This document shows positions 9,673 through 19,434 of a stretch of DNA of 64,000 nucleotides, one piece after another. The position numbers and the translations under genes were made by a program. Source of the DNA: Bryobacterales bacterium (GTDB taxonomy: Bacteria > Acidobacteriota > Terriglobia > Bryobacterales > Bryobacteraceae); assembly GCA_003162425.1 (NCBI GenBank), contig PMOK01000037.1, positions 1 to 64,000 of the forward strand. The letters are read 5' to 3'. The first letter of the stretch is position 1. Every line of letters starts with the position of its first letter. Below the pieces are notes generated by a model. It searched no databases, was not told the DNA's origin, and saw nothing but the letters and a program-made list of their open reading frames with translations.

Positions 9673-12576
9673 TTAGTCAACCTCATCGAATAGCCACAGG
9701 TTCTCGTTCTTCGCAGCTTCAGCTTTACGCAACTCGTCGTCATCTCGAACGTTTTGCGAAATTCGATTGGACGCCGCACCTGCCTGCTTCTGAGCCCGCA
9801 CATGCAAAGTCCCAGGTACGTTCTCGCGTAAAACACTCTGGAATAATCGGGTGATTAAGCGATATCCTTCGCCGGCATTAAAGCCGCGAAGTGCCGGAGC
9901 GCTCTGCATTTCCCCATCCTCGACTTGCCGGGACGCCTTAAAGAGCACGTCAATCCACTCGCAACGCTCTACATCCGTGGTTGTCCTATGCAGCGATCCC
10001 GCCACGTACCGCTCAGCATCGTGAAGCACGCGGATCGACCGGTCGTCGTTCATCTTTTCGCGCTCTTCGTCGGTTGGCTCGCGCCATCGGTTGCTGTCGG
10101 GGTCGCGCCAAAAATTCTCCGACAACAACATGTCCAGTGACAACTCTTGCGATATGGCTGCCGGCAAAAGACCAGTCGCCCGCATCCATAGCGGCTTTAG
10201 TTCCCCAATGAGCATTGGCTTCTGCTGGACACTCTGCCGCAACCAAGCAATCGCTGTGAGTTCGTCCTTGATATCTACTTCTTCTTCAAACAGTGGTTTG
10301 CCGTTACCACTGCCAACGGACTCGCCACGCAGATACCAGTGCTGGCCTATCTTTCGGAAGTATCGTGCGCAGACGCGTTCGATGAAGGGCAGGTTGAGCC
10401 GCTCCACGCTGACGCCACGCGGAATCAGAGAGTTCATCAGCATACTGTTGATCGTGGCAGTCGTGCGGTGTTCGTCGTTGTATCTCGCCGGGTCGGTCTT
10501 AATGCGTTCCGGCAGTGTTTGAAGATGCTGACGCACGGCGTCGGCGAGCTGCTGCTCCAAGTCGTGATCTTCAGCTCGATCTTCAGCGCGGAAAACCGCA
10601 GGTTTGTGGAGGTTGAACAAAACATCCTTATCCACCACGTCTTCGCCGCTTGTCACGCCCTTGGTTTGCTTGAAGGATTTCTGAGCCTTGTCCAGAAGCA
10701 GCATGTTTGCAATCTCAAACCCCGACTCCTGAACGGCACGTTTGATCACCTCGAAAACTTTGCCGTCAGAGTTGTTGAATTCAATCGTCGCCCATCTTCC
10801 GGGCTTTAGAACGCGATACATCTCGCGTATCGCAGTTGTCATCAGGGTGGCATAATCGTCGAGCGTCTTAAACGCGCCGCCGACTCGCCGATCGCTCACA
10901 ACCATCTCGTAGTTTTCATCCGTGTACTGTCCAAGCCAGGACTCCCAGAGCATTGAGCAATCTGCGTAAAAAAGGTTGGATCCGAATGGTGGGTCTGTGA
11001 AAACGTAGTCAACCGATCCGTCGGGAAGCTCACTCAAGTCTGAAGCGGACCCTTCGCGGACGAGAACCTGCCCGGTGTTAATTTTCGACGCCAAGGTGAT
11101 GAGCACCGCCTGCCGCTCAATGAAATCCTCGAGAACATGGTTCTCTCTCCACAGCGAGCCAATATAGAGAGTGCCCGTGAGTGGGTCGCCTGCTCCGGAT
11201 GGTCGGAGGCGATTGAGCCTTGAGCATCGATGCAAAACTGCTGTGAAGGCAAATTGGAGTGCTCTGCGCACTCGATGGTCATGCGTCGCTGAAATCTCTT
11301 CCCAAATTGCCGAAAGCGCGTGAAGCAATCGGGAACTGTAAAAGTGCTTCTCATGTGTGAGCCCTCTCGCAAGCAGTCCGTGGCGCATCATCTCCCGCCC
11401 GGCATCAATCGGGGCAGCCGGGAAAAATCGGTTGAGTTGGCGCTTCTCCAGGTCCGAGAGGTGACTACGCTCTGCGGCTGTGACATTGTGGCTCCTTCGG
11501 AGGCGGACTGCCGCTTTTCTGGAGGTGGTTCCAAAAAACTCAACCACGGTTAACACGGGAATGTCCCCTTCACGCGTGAGTTGAAGCTTTTTCCATTCTT
11601 GGTTGCAGTGAGGGCAGCGAAACGACTCTTTGATCTCTCGTGTTTTTGGGTCAACTGCTGCCGACCAAAGCACGATACTCTCGTGACAGCCTCTCGCCAC
11701 GCGCTTCTTCGTCACGATGGGTTTGCCCGCGTTTTTGCCCCGAGTGCTCATCTTGCCCGTGGGTTCCTCAATAGTGACGAAGCCTTCGCAGCGGAAAACG
11801 TCCGACCAGATAGTGTTTTTAATCGTGGCTGGTATGGAGACCCATTGGTCGATCTGGGCCACATCGAGGTCGCCCCATTGCTCGTCTCGCGGCAAATCGG
11901 TTACTAAGTAACCGAGCCGCGTCTCGACCTCGGCCTTGGTCAGCAGTTCCCAAGTGCGCTCCTCTTCTTCCAGCAGACTGTGCTTGGACTTGCCGCCGGG
12001 TGGATTCTGAAGTCGGCTCGCGACCTCCGGGTTGCAAACATCGTAAACACCTACCGCTGGTTCGAAGTGCTCCGTTCTATAGAGCCAGTCGAACTCGTCT
12101 TTCACGGCAGCCTTGATGCGCTCGAATTCGCGATTGAGCGCTGCGACATCGACGGGTGTGTTGTAGTTGTATGCGATGTGGCAGGCGGCTGGTGACAGGT
12201 CATTGAGAATGCACGCACGCGGGCCAAGGCGGTCTTTCAGTTCGGGGAACGAGCCGAGTATATCAGCGGGCGGTTGGGAGCACATCTGGGCGGCCACGCC
12301 GGTCATCCCGGACCCGCAGAACGGATCAAGAACGACATCGCCGGGCTGCGTGTAGTGCAGGATATAGGGGACGATGCTACGCGGCGGAACCTTGGTGTGA
12401 TAAGAGTGTGCGTTATAAATCGGATCGTTCTTGCCTTCCTTAATGTCGGCGGCGAATGGCGGTCGGTCGTAGTCGTCTGTGGACGGGTCGTAAGGACGCA
12501 CATGCCTGACGATAAACGTCTTCAGCGTTTCTGCCTGCGCTTGGGGATCGAAGCACGGCGTTCCCTGATGCGGCAT
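9673..12576 (-). CDS. Zn-ribbon DNA (N6-adenine/N4-cytosine) methyltransferase, BREX-associated
   Basis: 967 residues. The AdoMet-binding motif DPFCGSGMTG lies near residue 84, and the catalytic motif DPPFGSN near residue 527. A single CPHC pair at about residue 320 marks a Zn-ribbon-like insert between them. The sequence order and the segment REMYRVLKPG after the catalytic motif fit the COG1743/DUF1156-like 'adenine-specific methylase with Zn ribbon' group rather than the usual PglX of BREX types 1 and 2. It occupies the place of pglX in the operon, so it presumably marks host DNA as self. The start overlaps the stop of the upstream ATPase gene (TAATG). Target specificity cannot be read from the sequence. 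Confidence 0.82.
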   Translation of the reverse strand: MPHQGTPCFDPQAQAETLKTFIVRHVRPYDPSTDDYDRPPFAADIKEGKNDPIYNAHSYHTKVPPRSIVPYILHYTQPGDVVLDPFCGSGMTGVAAQMCSQPPADILGSFPELKDRLGPRACILNDLSPAACHIAYNYNTPVDVAALNREFERIKAAVKDEFDWLYRTEHFEPAVGVYDVCNPEVASRLQNPPGGKSKHSLLEEEERTWELLTKAEVETRLGYLVTDLPRDEQWGDLDVAQIDQWVSIPATIKNTIWSDVFRCEGFVTIEEPTGKMSTRGKNAGKPIVTKKRVARGCHESIVLWSAAVDPKTREIKESFRCPHCNQEWKKLQLTREGDIPVLTVVEFFGTTSRKAAVRLRRSHNVTAAERSHLSDLEKRQLNRFFPAAPIDAGREMMRHGLLARGLTHEKHFYSSRLLHALSAIWEEISATHDHRVRRALQFAFTAVLHRCSRLNRLRPSGAGDPLTGTLYIGSLWRENHVLEDFIERQAVLITLASKINTGQVLVREGSASDLSELPDGSVDYVFTDPPFGSNLFYADCSMLWESWLGQYTDENYEMVVSDRRVGGAFKTLDDYATLMTTAIREMYRVLKPGRWATIEFNNSDGKVFEVIKRAVQESGFEIANMLLLDKAQKSFKQTKGVTSGEDVVDKDVLFNLHKPAVFRAEDRAEDHDLEQQLADAVRQHLQTLPERIKTDPARYNDEHRTTATINSMLMNSLIPRGVSVERLNLPFIERVCARYFRKIGQHWYLRGESVGSGNGKPLFEEEVDIKDELTAIAWLRQSVQQKPMLIGELKPLWMRATGLLPAAISQELSLDMLLSENFWRDPDSNRWREPTDEEREKMNDDRSIRVLHDAERYVAGSLHRTTTDVERCEWIDVLFKASRQVEDGEMQSAPALRGFNAGEGYRLITRLFQSVLRENVPGTLHVRAQKQAGAASNRISQNVRDDDELRKAEAAKNENLWLFDEVD

Positions 12577-15500
12577 TACTGCACACTCCCGTCAGGGGGT
12601 TGAAGTCGCAGGAAAATCCTGACACGCTTCGACTTGCCATGCTTCGCTTTGGCATCCTTGACGGCCTTAGTGAGCAGTTTCGCAAACTTATCCACCGCTT
12701 CATCGATATGGTCTTCTTCGATGGCACCTACGTCGCTGACGATGGGGCCAAGCTGAATCTCTTCTTGGACGAGATTCTCGTCATAAAGAAGCTTGCGGAG
12801 AAAATCAACGAGGTCGTCGGTCAGCACGCCCGCCAGTGCATCGGAATTTGTCAGTTGCACAATTTCGAGCAGCTTGGTCAGGTCAGGACGCCCGCCTTGT
12901 TCGGCTGCCTTTTTCAAGATCGTGCTGATGGCTGCGTCCTTGAACCTCTGGAATCTATCAGTGAGGCCGGACGCGACTAGAGCTGTCAGCCTTGCGACCT
13001 CGGCGGCGGGCGGCTGATCCAGCGGTGTCCATGAACATTTGGGGCACGTTGGAGCGGCGCCTTCGACGGCGGCTTGCTCGGCGTCAGGACAAAGATAGAG
13101 CCGCTTTTCGATCGCTGCCAGATCAGCAGCCACACTGTGCATTGTGGGAAGGGGCGGTCCGATCTCGACGATGGTATTCATCTTGACAAGCGCCCTTGCC
13201 TTGGGCTTCAGGGTACCCAGGCTGGTCTCCAGTTCTGTAAGCTTCTTATAGTAGGCCCGGTGGGCTTTGCGATACGAGTGAACATAGCTGGCCTTCCACT
13301 TCTCGAAATTCTGTTGACGGACCGGGATGATGGCCGGATCGGCGAGGAGTGTGTCGAATTCAAAAAAGCACTGGATCAAGTCGCGCTGAGTATCGACTGG
13401 AGCTTCAATGTCGCAAGCGCCGGAAAGGTAGTCCCTCACCTGGCTGAGATCGAACGCCCGATCGCGAAGCTGACAGCCCTTGGCGTATAGATCGAACGCC
13501 TTTGCGAAGTCCTCTCGCGACGGATAGCTTTCCCGGACTGCCGCATCGAATTCTTGGAAGGAAGCTGACGCAGCAAGGCCAGTGAGTCGAACGCATGTTT
13601 CAGTCAGTGACTTGGGCACGATGCCCCCTAGCTTGGAAGCGAATGTTGTCAGGCTCTTGTTGACTTCCGGCACTTCCGTCTTGAGCTTGCCGAGGATATT
13701 CAGGAGCTGCTCATTGCGCTGCGGCTCTTCATCGGGCGTAGCAACGGTCTTCAAAGTATCGTCGAGGACGCGGGCATAAGGAAGAACTTCATTCCACCCC
13801 TTCTGGACGGAGACAACCAATCGTGCGCCGAGAAGGGCCTTGTCCAGCTTGGCGTTCCAGTCACACAACGCCAGTGCGTGTGTCGTAAGCCTGTTGCCTG
13901 GGAGCGGCTTCTCATTAGTGAGCGTAATGGGCGACGCAGCGTTCAACACCAGCTCGAATCCCCCGGCCTTCACGAGCGAGCATGCATAAAGAACGACCAT
14001 CGATTCAGTCAGGCCAAATGGTGCCTTGCAGAATGCGGTTTTAAGCTCCGCCATCGGTGCATCCGTACGGCCACTCATATGTTCGCGTATGCGGGCCAGA
14101 GCCTGCGAAGCTTCCGGCTTGAACTCGGCCGGATGCGACTTGACTGCAAGTTCCAGTCCAACGCCGAAGTTTTGGACAGCATCCTTTTCTGAATTGGCCC
14201 GGTCTTTGTGGAACAACCCGGCGAAGACCTTTTTCGCATCGGCGTCGGTAAAGTCCTTCTTGAAATCTTTGGGGCTGAATAAGGGTGTGTCGTAAGCCTT
14301 CTCGATCAGGCGGCCGCCGAGATCGGCTTCGCGCTCCTTTGAGAGCTTGAAGATCTCGGCGGCCGGGATGCCGTAACCTTTCTGCGTAAGCACCTTGCCG
14401 CGTCGAAACTCATCGAGCTGACATTTCAAGATGTCTTTCACAGCTTCCCGGCGCTTGGTTTCCGCGTATTCACGCAGGCTGGTCTGGTTCGGGGCGGAGG
14501 CGTTCCGCTTCATTTGCTCCGCCGCCATGAAACCAGCCAGCGCTTCGCGCGTGTCTGCGGAAAGGGGTGCGGGGCGGCAAACGACCGTGCGGGCCTCTTT
14601 CAATGCAGCGGTGATCTCGCCATCTTCGCCATCTGGACTGGCGGTTAGATAGATGATCCGGAAGTGTTGATCGGCATTCTTGATCTCCTCGCCGAACTCC
14701 GCCCGCCAACGGTCGGAGACAATCACTTCTCCGCCGTACTGGACCTTATATACCCGCTTTGTGGAGGTTGCAGCGGTGTGAGGCAACTGATAGATAGCCG
14801 GCTTCCCGGCCTGGCGGTCTTGAGGAGTCCGCTGGTCGTGCGGCTGGAACTCTGAAAGAATCCCACCGTTAACCCCGAGTTCCTCCTGCGCCTCCTTTGT
14901 GATGTCGGGCAGTTGCCAGAACAAGGATTCCGTCCACTTGAGGTCCTGGATCTTGATTTCTTCCTTGGCCTTCTTCTTTAGCGGCCCGAAGACCCTGACC
15001 GGATTGTCCTGGGCAACGGAGGTTTCATACGAATAGACGACAACTTCTTTACCGTCTCGTGTCTTCTTGTCCGCGCGCACGGGGAAACCGCCTTGCAACA
15101 GCTTCGTCAGCAAGTGCTCCGCCTGGGCCGCAGCGCCGACGGCATCGTCCATGAGCCAAGCTGCTTCGGCCACATCCAGGGCAGTCATGCCGTCGCGGAG
15201 ATTGTCTGGTAAACTCATGACCCAGAGGAACAGCGTCTCAAGAACGCGCCGGGCTTGCTCTCGTTCGTCGGGTGACATCTCCAAGTCCGGGAGCTGCTCG
15301 ATCGCGCCTTGCAAACTATGGAAGTCATCCCTGTAACTCTCATGGCTAAGGCCCTTGAGCAATTCATCGGTTCGGATAATGTCCGACATAGTGATGAGCC
15401 GCTTCGTTTTGAGGGTAGTTTCATCGGACAGTGCTTGCCATGCGATTCGGATGGCGGAACGTGCAGTTGGCAGATTGTGCTTCTCGGCACTCTGGGTGAT

Positions 15501-16637
15501 GCGCCGCATCACATCAAATGTTCTCGGCTGAAATGGGAAGATCGCCGAGAAATAGTCGAGCGAGACATTACCCTGCTTAATGAACCTGTATTCCTTCCTA
15601 CAGAAATCGTAGTAGTCCTTGATGTCTGTAGTAGCGCCTTTGAGCAGATCACGGCAGCGGAAAGTCACAATCTCGCCGAAGTCGCCTTTGTTCTTATCAG
15701 CTAAAAGGTACAGTGGGACGAACCGGTCGCCCTGTCCGCCGCCGGAGAGCTTCTGGGGCATGTCACCTTGGCTTGCGACGATCGTGAGGATGTTTAGATG
15801 CGACGTGGGAAGAACGAACGCCAGCGTCTCCAGGATCTCCTCATCTTCCGCATAGGCGGCAGTGCCTGCCACGTGGCGGTCCTGCCACGAGCGGAATTCG
15901 TCCACCACGAAAACGACGCCGTCGTACTTCCCGATCTTTGTGATTTGGTCGTAGATGTAAGTGAATCGCTCCTTGAATTTTCCTTTAAGACGACCCTCTG
16001 GGATAGTGGACCGAACGAGTTCCTGGCCAAACTTCTTTGGTCCATCCTTGGATCGGAAGTCCTCCGGCGTACAGCTATGCTCTTCCTGAAAGAACGTCTT
16101 TACGGCGGACTTAAGAACGGAGCTTGCCTCGTTGGCGTACCAGGAATCTGCGATCTCAGCGGACGTTAGCTTTACTTGCGTTGCAAGCTCCGGGTCATGC
16201 AGGTTGAGGCTTTCCCGAATCTGCTCCTCAAAGATCCGCATGAGGCTGTCGTTGCCATGCGATTCGCCCATTCCGCGGAGAGAAAACGCAACGGGGAACA
16301 TCTTCACCTTTGAGAGCGCAGCTGCATATTCATTCTTGAGTTCTTCGTCGCGGAGACTGCTCCACAAGTCCAGCTCACGCCACATGAGGAGGTCAACCAA
16401 GGCGGCCAGGAAGTGCGTCTTTCCGGCACCATATTCAGCCTGGACCCAAAATCCTTGTCCCTGCCGGTGAACAACCGATTCCAGGATCTTCTTGAAGTGT
16501 GCCCGTAACGCTGGCGTTAGATGGTATTCGGAGACGCACTCTCTTGCTCTGTCTTTCTGGATGTAGAGCGCCAGCGATGGAGTTGTTTGCGGCTCAGGCT
16601 TCAGACTAATAAGTTTTGATAGTTCTAGTAGCGCCAT
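12576..16637 (-). CDS. BrxC/PglY-like giant P-loop ATPase
   Basis: 1353 residues. Walker A is EYGAGKTHF (about residues 68-76) and Walker B is FVVDEFRSWQD near residue 244. The opening, with 'LALYIQKDRARECVSEYHLT' before the P-loop, and the size fit the BrxC/PglY group of BREX ATPases, which are typically 1100-1400 residues. A short Cys pair (CPKCSW) preceded by CPDAEQ lies near residue 1200 and could bind zinc. The last 100 residues are acidic (EEDHIDEAVDK). It stands between the small accessory genes and the methyltransferase, the usual brxC position. Two ATG-overlap junctions show coupled translation. The BrxC assignment rests on architecture and context, not on a database match. Confidence 0.72.
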   Translation of the reverse strand: MALLELSKLISLKPEPQTTPSLALYIQKDRARECVSEYHLTPALRAHFKKILESVVHRQGQGFWVQAEYGAGKTHFLAALVDLLMWRELDLWSSLRDEELKNEYAAALSKVKMFPVAFSLRGMGESHGNDSLMRIFEEQIRESLNLHDPELATQVKLTSAEIADSWYANEASSVLKSAVKTFFQEEHSCTPEDFRSKDGPKKFGQELVRSTIPEGRLKGKFKERFTYIYDQITKIGKYDGVVFVVDEFRSWQDRHVAGTAAYAEDEEILETLAFVLPTSHLNILTIVASQGDMPQKLSGGGQGDRFVPLYLLADKNKGDFGEIVTFRCRDLLKGATTDIKDYYDFCRKEYRFIKQGNVSLDYFSAIFPFQPRTFDVMRRITQSAEKHNLPTARSAIRIAWQALSDETTLKTKRLITMSDIIRTDELLKGLSHESYRDDFHSLQGAIEQLPDLEMSPDEREQARRVLETLFLWVMSLPDNLRDGMTALDVAEAAWLMDDAVGAAAQAEHLLTKLLQGGFPVRADKKTRDGKEVVVYSYETSVAQDNPVRVFGPLKKKAKEEIKIQDLKWTESLFWQLPDITKEAQEELGVNGGILSEFQPHDQRTPQDRQAGKPAIYQLPHTAATSTKRVYKVQYGGEVIVSDRWRAEFGEEIKNADQHFRIIYLTASPDGEDGEITAALKEARTVVCRPAPLSADTREALAGFMAAEQMKRNASAPNQTSLREYAETKRREAVKDILKCQLDEFRRGKVLTQKGYGIPAAEIFKLSKEREADLGGRLIEKAYDTPLFSPKDFKKDFTDADAKKVFAGLFHKDRANSEKDAVQNFGVGLELAVKSHPAEFKPEASQALARIREHMSGRTDAPMAELKTAFCKAPFGLTESMVVLYACSLVKAGGFELVLNAASPITLTNEKPLPGNRLTTHALALCDWNAKLDKALLGARLVVSVQKGWNEVLPYARVLDDTLKTVATPDEEPQRNEQLLNILGKLKTEVPEVNKSLTTFASKLGGIVPKSLTETCVRLTGLAASASFQEFDAAVRESYPSREDFAKAFDLYAKGCQLRDRAFDLSQVRDYLSGACDIEAPVDTQRDLIQCFFEFDTLLADPAIIPVRQQNFEKWKASYVHSYRKAHRAYYKKLTELETSLGTLKPKARALVKMNTIVEIGPPLPTMHSVAADLAAIEKRLYLCPDAEQAAVEGAAPTCPKCSWTPLDQPPAAEVARLTALVASGLTDRFQRFKDAAISTILKKAAEQGGRPDLTKLLEIVQLTNSDALAGVLTDDLVDFLRKLLYDENLVQEEIQLGPIVSDVGAIEEDHIDEAVDKFAKLLTKAVKDAKAKHGKSKRVRIFLRLQPPDGSVQ

Positions 16638-16646
16638 GGAATAACC

Positions 16647-17111
16647 TCAAGCTTCAATGAGCCGCTTGATCAAGTCGGATTTTGTGAAATACTCCACCAA
16701 CCCGTCCGAAGCGCACTCGACCTCGTCGGGCCACTCGCTCTCGCCGCAACGCCCTTCGACGAGCAGAATGACCATGGCAAAGTCGTCGCAGAACCAGTTG
16801 TAAAAGTCTTGCACTCCGACGCGGTACCTGGCGAGCAAGCCAGCGGATCGCACAATCAGAGCCGTGCGCTTGCCGGCCGTACGCGGGATCGATTGCAGGC
16901 ACTTGCGTAAAGATCGAGAGAGGTGCTGGCGAACCTCTTCATCATCAACCGGTAGGGCAGCTGCGTCGAACGTATCCAGCAAATCGAGAGTTTCGACCTG
17001 CACGCTCGTTAAGAAGGGCCGCAATTTGACTTCTGGTCCGAACCAGAGAATAAGTTCCCGATCCCACGTTCGTTGGCGGAAGAGATTCGTTAGTTCGTCT
17101 TGGGTCTGCAT
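16647..17111 (-). CDS. small BREX-operon accessory protein (BrxB/BrxF position)
   Basis: 154 residues, starting MQTQDELTNLFRQR. It contains an alpha/beta-looking core with two hydrophobic strands, RELILWFG at the N-terminus and RTALIVRSAGLLARYR followed by AMVILLVEG in the middle. No P-loop is visible, although the spacing of the strands resembles a P-loop fold such as BrxF in which GxxGxGK would follow the first strand. By position, directly upstream of the giant ATPase, it corresponds to brxB or brxF of other BREX types. The ATG lies 3 bases after the upstream stop. It is short for BrxB (about 190-200 residues), so I leave the family open. Confidence 0.6.
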   Translation of the reverse strand: MQTQDELTNLFRQRTWDRELILWFGPEVKLRPFLTSVQVETLDLLDTFDAAALPVDDEEVRQHLSRSLRKCLQSIPRTAGKRTALIVRSAGLLARYRVGVQDFYNWFCDDFAMVILLVEGRCGESEWPDEVECASDGLVEYFTKSDLIKRLIEA

Positions 17112-17114
17112 TGT

Positions 17115-17948
17115 TTACAGCCTCACCCTCTTGGAGAGAAAAGCATCCAGGGTCAGACACGTTGTCACCTGATCAAGTTGATCAGCCACAACATATTTTC
17201 CGATGCATCCCGCTGCATCGGCTTCACGGAAGACAGCCCGCACCTCATCTTCGCGCTTGAAGCCAAGGTACTTCCAGAACGGATTGGCGAGCAGATTCCT
17301 CAATTCGATTGTCCGCGGTTCGGCTGAAGCAAAAATGTGATGGGTGAGGAGCAGCAACGACGTCTTGCTTGGATTTAAGGCAACAAGCTCATCGTCCTCG
17401 CCAGGACGGCGCTCAAGCACGCCGAGCCGCATCAGATTCGATTTGAGCCGTTGGGTGGTCTTCTTGGTGGGGACACCGCCGTAGTGGTTCGAGAGAAAAC
17501 GGTCAAAGACTGAAGGCGGTACTCTCATTCCAAACTCAATTGGAAACAGGCAGTCTGACATGCAAACGCCCATTACCGGTTCGTTGGCCAAGTAGAGATA
17601 CCGGAGGATGTCGGTGAGGATTTTTTCGTCTTGATACGCGACCCACGCCTTACGCGCAATCCCGTCCAATCCGTCCGCAAAGAACCAGCGGATCAAAAAA
17701 CGGGCATATCGCAGTCTGGTCTCCTGGCTGTTCTGCCCGAGACGCGAAACCAAGCAGGTCTGCAGTTCCTTTAAGTTGCGGCAAGCGGTCGACTCCTTGA
17801 CAGCGAGGATAGCCTCGGGGAAGTGAAGATCAGATATCGTTTTCTTCGCCCCGGCGCCCCGTCGGATCGGCTGTGCCGCTGGCGCAGCAACAGCGTCGCT
17901 GGCGTCATTTTGGCCGAACAGGCTGTAGGTATCAATTTTCATGTTCAT
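17115..17948 (-). CDS. BrxA-like (DUF1819-type) protein, first gene of the BREX-like operon
   Basis: 277 residues. The N-terminal 40 residues are low-complexity and Ala-rich; the remainder is helical with a pattern typical of BrxA/DUF1819: an early E-rich helix, then NSQETRLRYARFLIRWFF, a central helical part, and a wHTH-like segment TKKTTQRLKSNLMRLGVLERR near residue 165. BrxA proteins are small helical DNA-binding proteins (about 200-280 residues) encoded at the 5' end of BREX operons, which fits this position. A double start (MNMKID) is present; either ATG could be used. The next gene follows after 3 bases. I am fairly sure it belongs to the operon and moderately sure of the BrxA link. Confidence 0.6.
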   Translation of the reverse strand: MNMKIDTYSLFGQNDASDAVAAPAAQPIRRGAGAKKTISDLHFPEAILAVKESTACRNLKELQTCLVSRLGQNSQETRLRYARFLIRWFFADGLDGIARKAWVAYQDEKILTDILRYLYLANEPVMGVCMSDCLFPIEFGMRVPPSVFDRFLSNHYGGVPTKKTTQRLKSNLMRLGVLERRPGEDDELVALNPSKTSLLLLTHHIFASAEPRTIELRNLLANPFWKYLGFKREDEVRAVFREADAAGCIGKYVVADQLDQVTTCLTLDAFLSKRVRL

Positions 17949-18191
17949 GAGGGTGGCCGGAAGTCCGGCAGGCGCTCTCGCACATCATCCAATGCCTCAC
18001 GTTCCAAAAGGAGCTGCGACCGAGTGATCTGTTTCCCACCACTCTGAGGACATTGACATAAGCTATTGTTTTAGCACCTCGCGGCCTTCCCTGTTGCAGG
18101 TTCGGCGACGCTGATCGAAACGCTGAACGAGGGCCGTAGCGCACGATTTCCCTGTGCGCGGGCACGGGTGCTTGAGCAGAGGTTTGAGTAC

Positions 18192-19364
18192 TCATCGAAT
18201 CGGTTCCGTTCCTTCGTTCAAAATCGCCAGGTATGGCTCGTAGACAAACAACCGGTGGCGCTCGCGCCCGGTAATTTCACGCAGGATGCCCAGGTGCCGC
18301 ATGTGCACCAGTGACTTTGCAACCGTGGGTGCGGAAATCCCGATTTTCTGAGCGGTTGCCGGGATTGAGACGATTGGATTGCGTTGCATGTGCTGGAACA
18401 CGCGTAGCACAGAAGCCGCCGGGCGGCCCAGAGCCTCGATCCGCCGTTGGTCCTCCTCGAACAGCGCAACGATGCGACGCGCAGCGCTCGCAGCTTGGTC
18501 TGCAGTCTCTTTCACGCCGGTGAGGAAGAAGTCGAGCCAAACTTCCCAATCGCCCTTAGTGCGGACGCGATCTAGAAGATCGTAATAGGCCGTGCGGTGA
18601 GCCTTAAAGTAAAGGCTCAGATACAGAATCGGCTCACGGATGACATTCTGCGCGCACAGGAGGAAGGTAATCAGTAGCCGTCCGAGTCTCCCGTTACCAT
18701 CGAGAAATGGATGGATGGTCTCGAACTGCACGTGAACCAGTCCGGCCTTGATGAGCAGTGGGAGATCTGGTCGGTCTTCGTGCAAAAAGAGTTCAAGGCT
18801 GCTCATGCAGTCGAGGACTAGCTCCGGCGGTGGTGGTACGAACGAAGCGTTCCCTGGCCGAGTTCCGCCGATCCAGTTCTGACTCTTTCTGAATTCGCCC
18901 GGCTGCTTTTCGCTACCGCGACCATTCGAGAGCAGTACGTCGTGTATTTCACAGATGAGCCGCAACGAGAGAGGAAATCCGGAGCGCAGCCGCTGAAGAC
19001 CGTGGTTCATGGCGGCGACATAGTTCGAGACCTCCCGAACGTCTTGGATCGGCACACCTGGGACCTCGTCGTTTTCAAACATGAGGAGATCCGATAGAGA
19101 AGACTGGGTGCCCTCAATCTGCGATGAGAGGACAGCCTCCTTCCGGACATAGGTGTAGATGAACAACGACAGATCGGGGAGAATTGAGGCTAGCCCGTCG
19201 AGCCGCCCGATGGCTTGATTCGCCTGCTCCAAGAGCTGTTGCAGTCCGTCCAGACGCAAGGGTGGATCTGGCGGCAGTGGCGGCGGAACAAAGGATCGGA
19301 CAGTTTCCTTTTCGTACGTTTTGAGGACGTACCGTCCAAGTCTTTGTTTTAATTCGACTTCCAC
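18192..19364 (-). CDS. Fic-family AMP-transferase with C-terminal winged helix
   Basis: 390 residues from a GTG. The catalytic Fic motif is intact, HPFLDGNGRLGR (about residues 217-228), so both the general-base His and the phosphate-binding GNGR loop are present. The N-terminal inhibitory helix motif SSQIEGT (about residues 80-86) fits the (S/T)xxxE(G/N) rule of class II Fic proteins, in which the Glu blocks productive ATP binding. The last 90 residues form a winged helix-turn-helix (ATAQKIGISAPTVAKSLVHMRHLGIL). Such proteins AMPylate a partner and often regulate their own promoter. It is codirectional with the BREX-like operon and ends 243 bases before it, and it is divergent from the next gene. 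Whether it controls the operon is unknown. Confidence 0.9.
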   Translation of the reverse strand: MEVELKQRLGRYVLKTYEKETVRSFVPPPLPPDPPLRLDGLQQLLEQANQAIGRLDGLASILPDLSLFIYTYVRKEAVLSSQIEGTQSSLSDLLMFENDEVPGVPIQDVREVSNYVAAMNHGLQRLRSGFPLSLRLICEIHDVLLSNGRGSEKQPGEFRKSQNWIGGTRPGNASFVPPPPELVLDCMSSLELFLHEDRPDLPLLIKAGLVHVQFETIHPFLDGNGRLGRLLITFLLCAQNVIREPILYLSLYFKAHRTAYYDLLDRVRTKGDWEVWLDFFLTGVKETADQAASAARRIVALFEEDQRRIEALGRPAASVLRVFQHMQRNPIVSIPATAQKIGISAPTVAKSLVHMRHLGILREITGRERHRLFVYEPYLAILNEGTEPIR

Positions 19365-19374
19365 CTGATCAAAG

Positions 19375-19407
19375 ATCCTTTCGTTGGGTAACAGCTAACG
19401 AAAGGAT
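19375..19407. promoter_or_regulatory. perfect 11-bp inverted repeat upstream of fic (putative operator)
   Basis: ATCCTTTCGTT (19375-19385) and AACGAAAGGAT (19397-19407) are exact reverse complements separated by 11 bases, so the half-site centres are two helical turns apart. The dyad starts 10 bases upstream of the fic GTG and lies 28 bases before the divergent metallopeptidase gene. Because Fic carries a winged-helix domain, self-repression at this site is the simplest reading (inference). Confidence 0.55.
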
Positions 19408-19434
19408 ACACCATTTTCATTTTGTTATGCTTGG

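Noticed and set aside
17932..18195. 87-codon ORF overlapping the fic stop (ATGA) and the start of the BrxA-like gene
   Set aside because: The product has no regular secondary-structure pattern and its end is a His/Ser/Cys jumble. It would fill the only room for the promoter of the BREX-like operon. Overlap at both ends can arise by chance.
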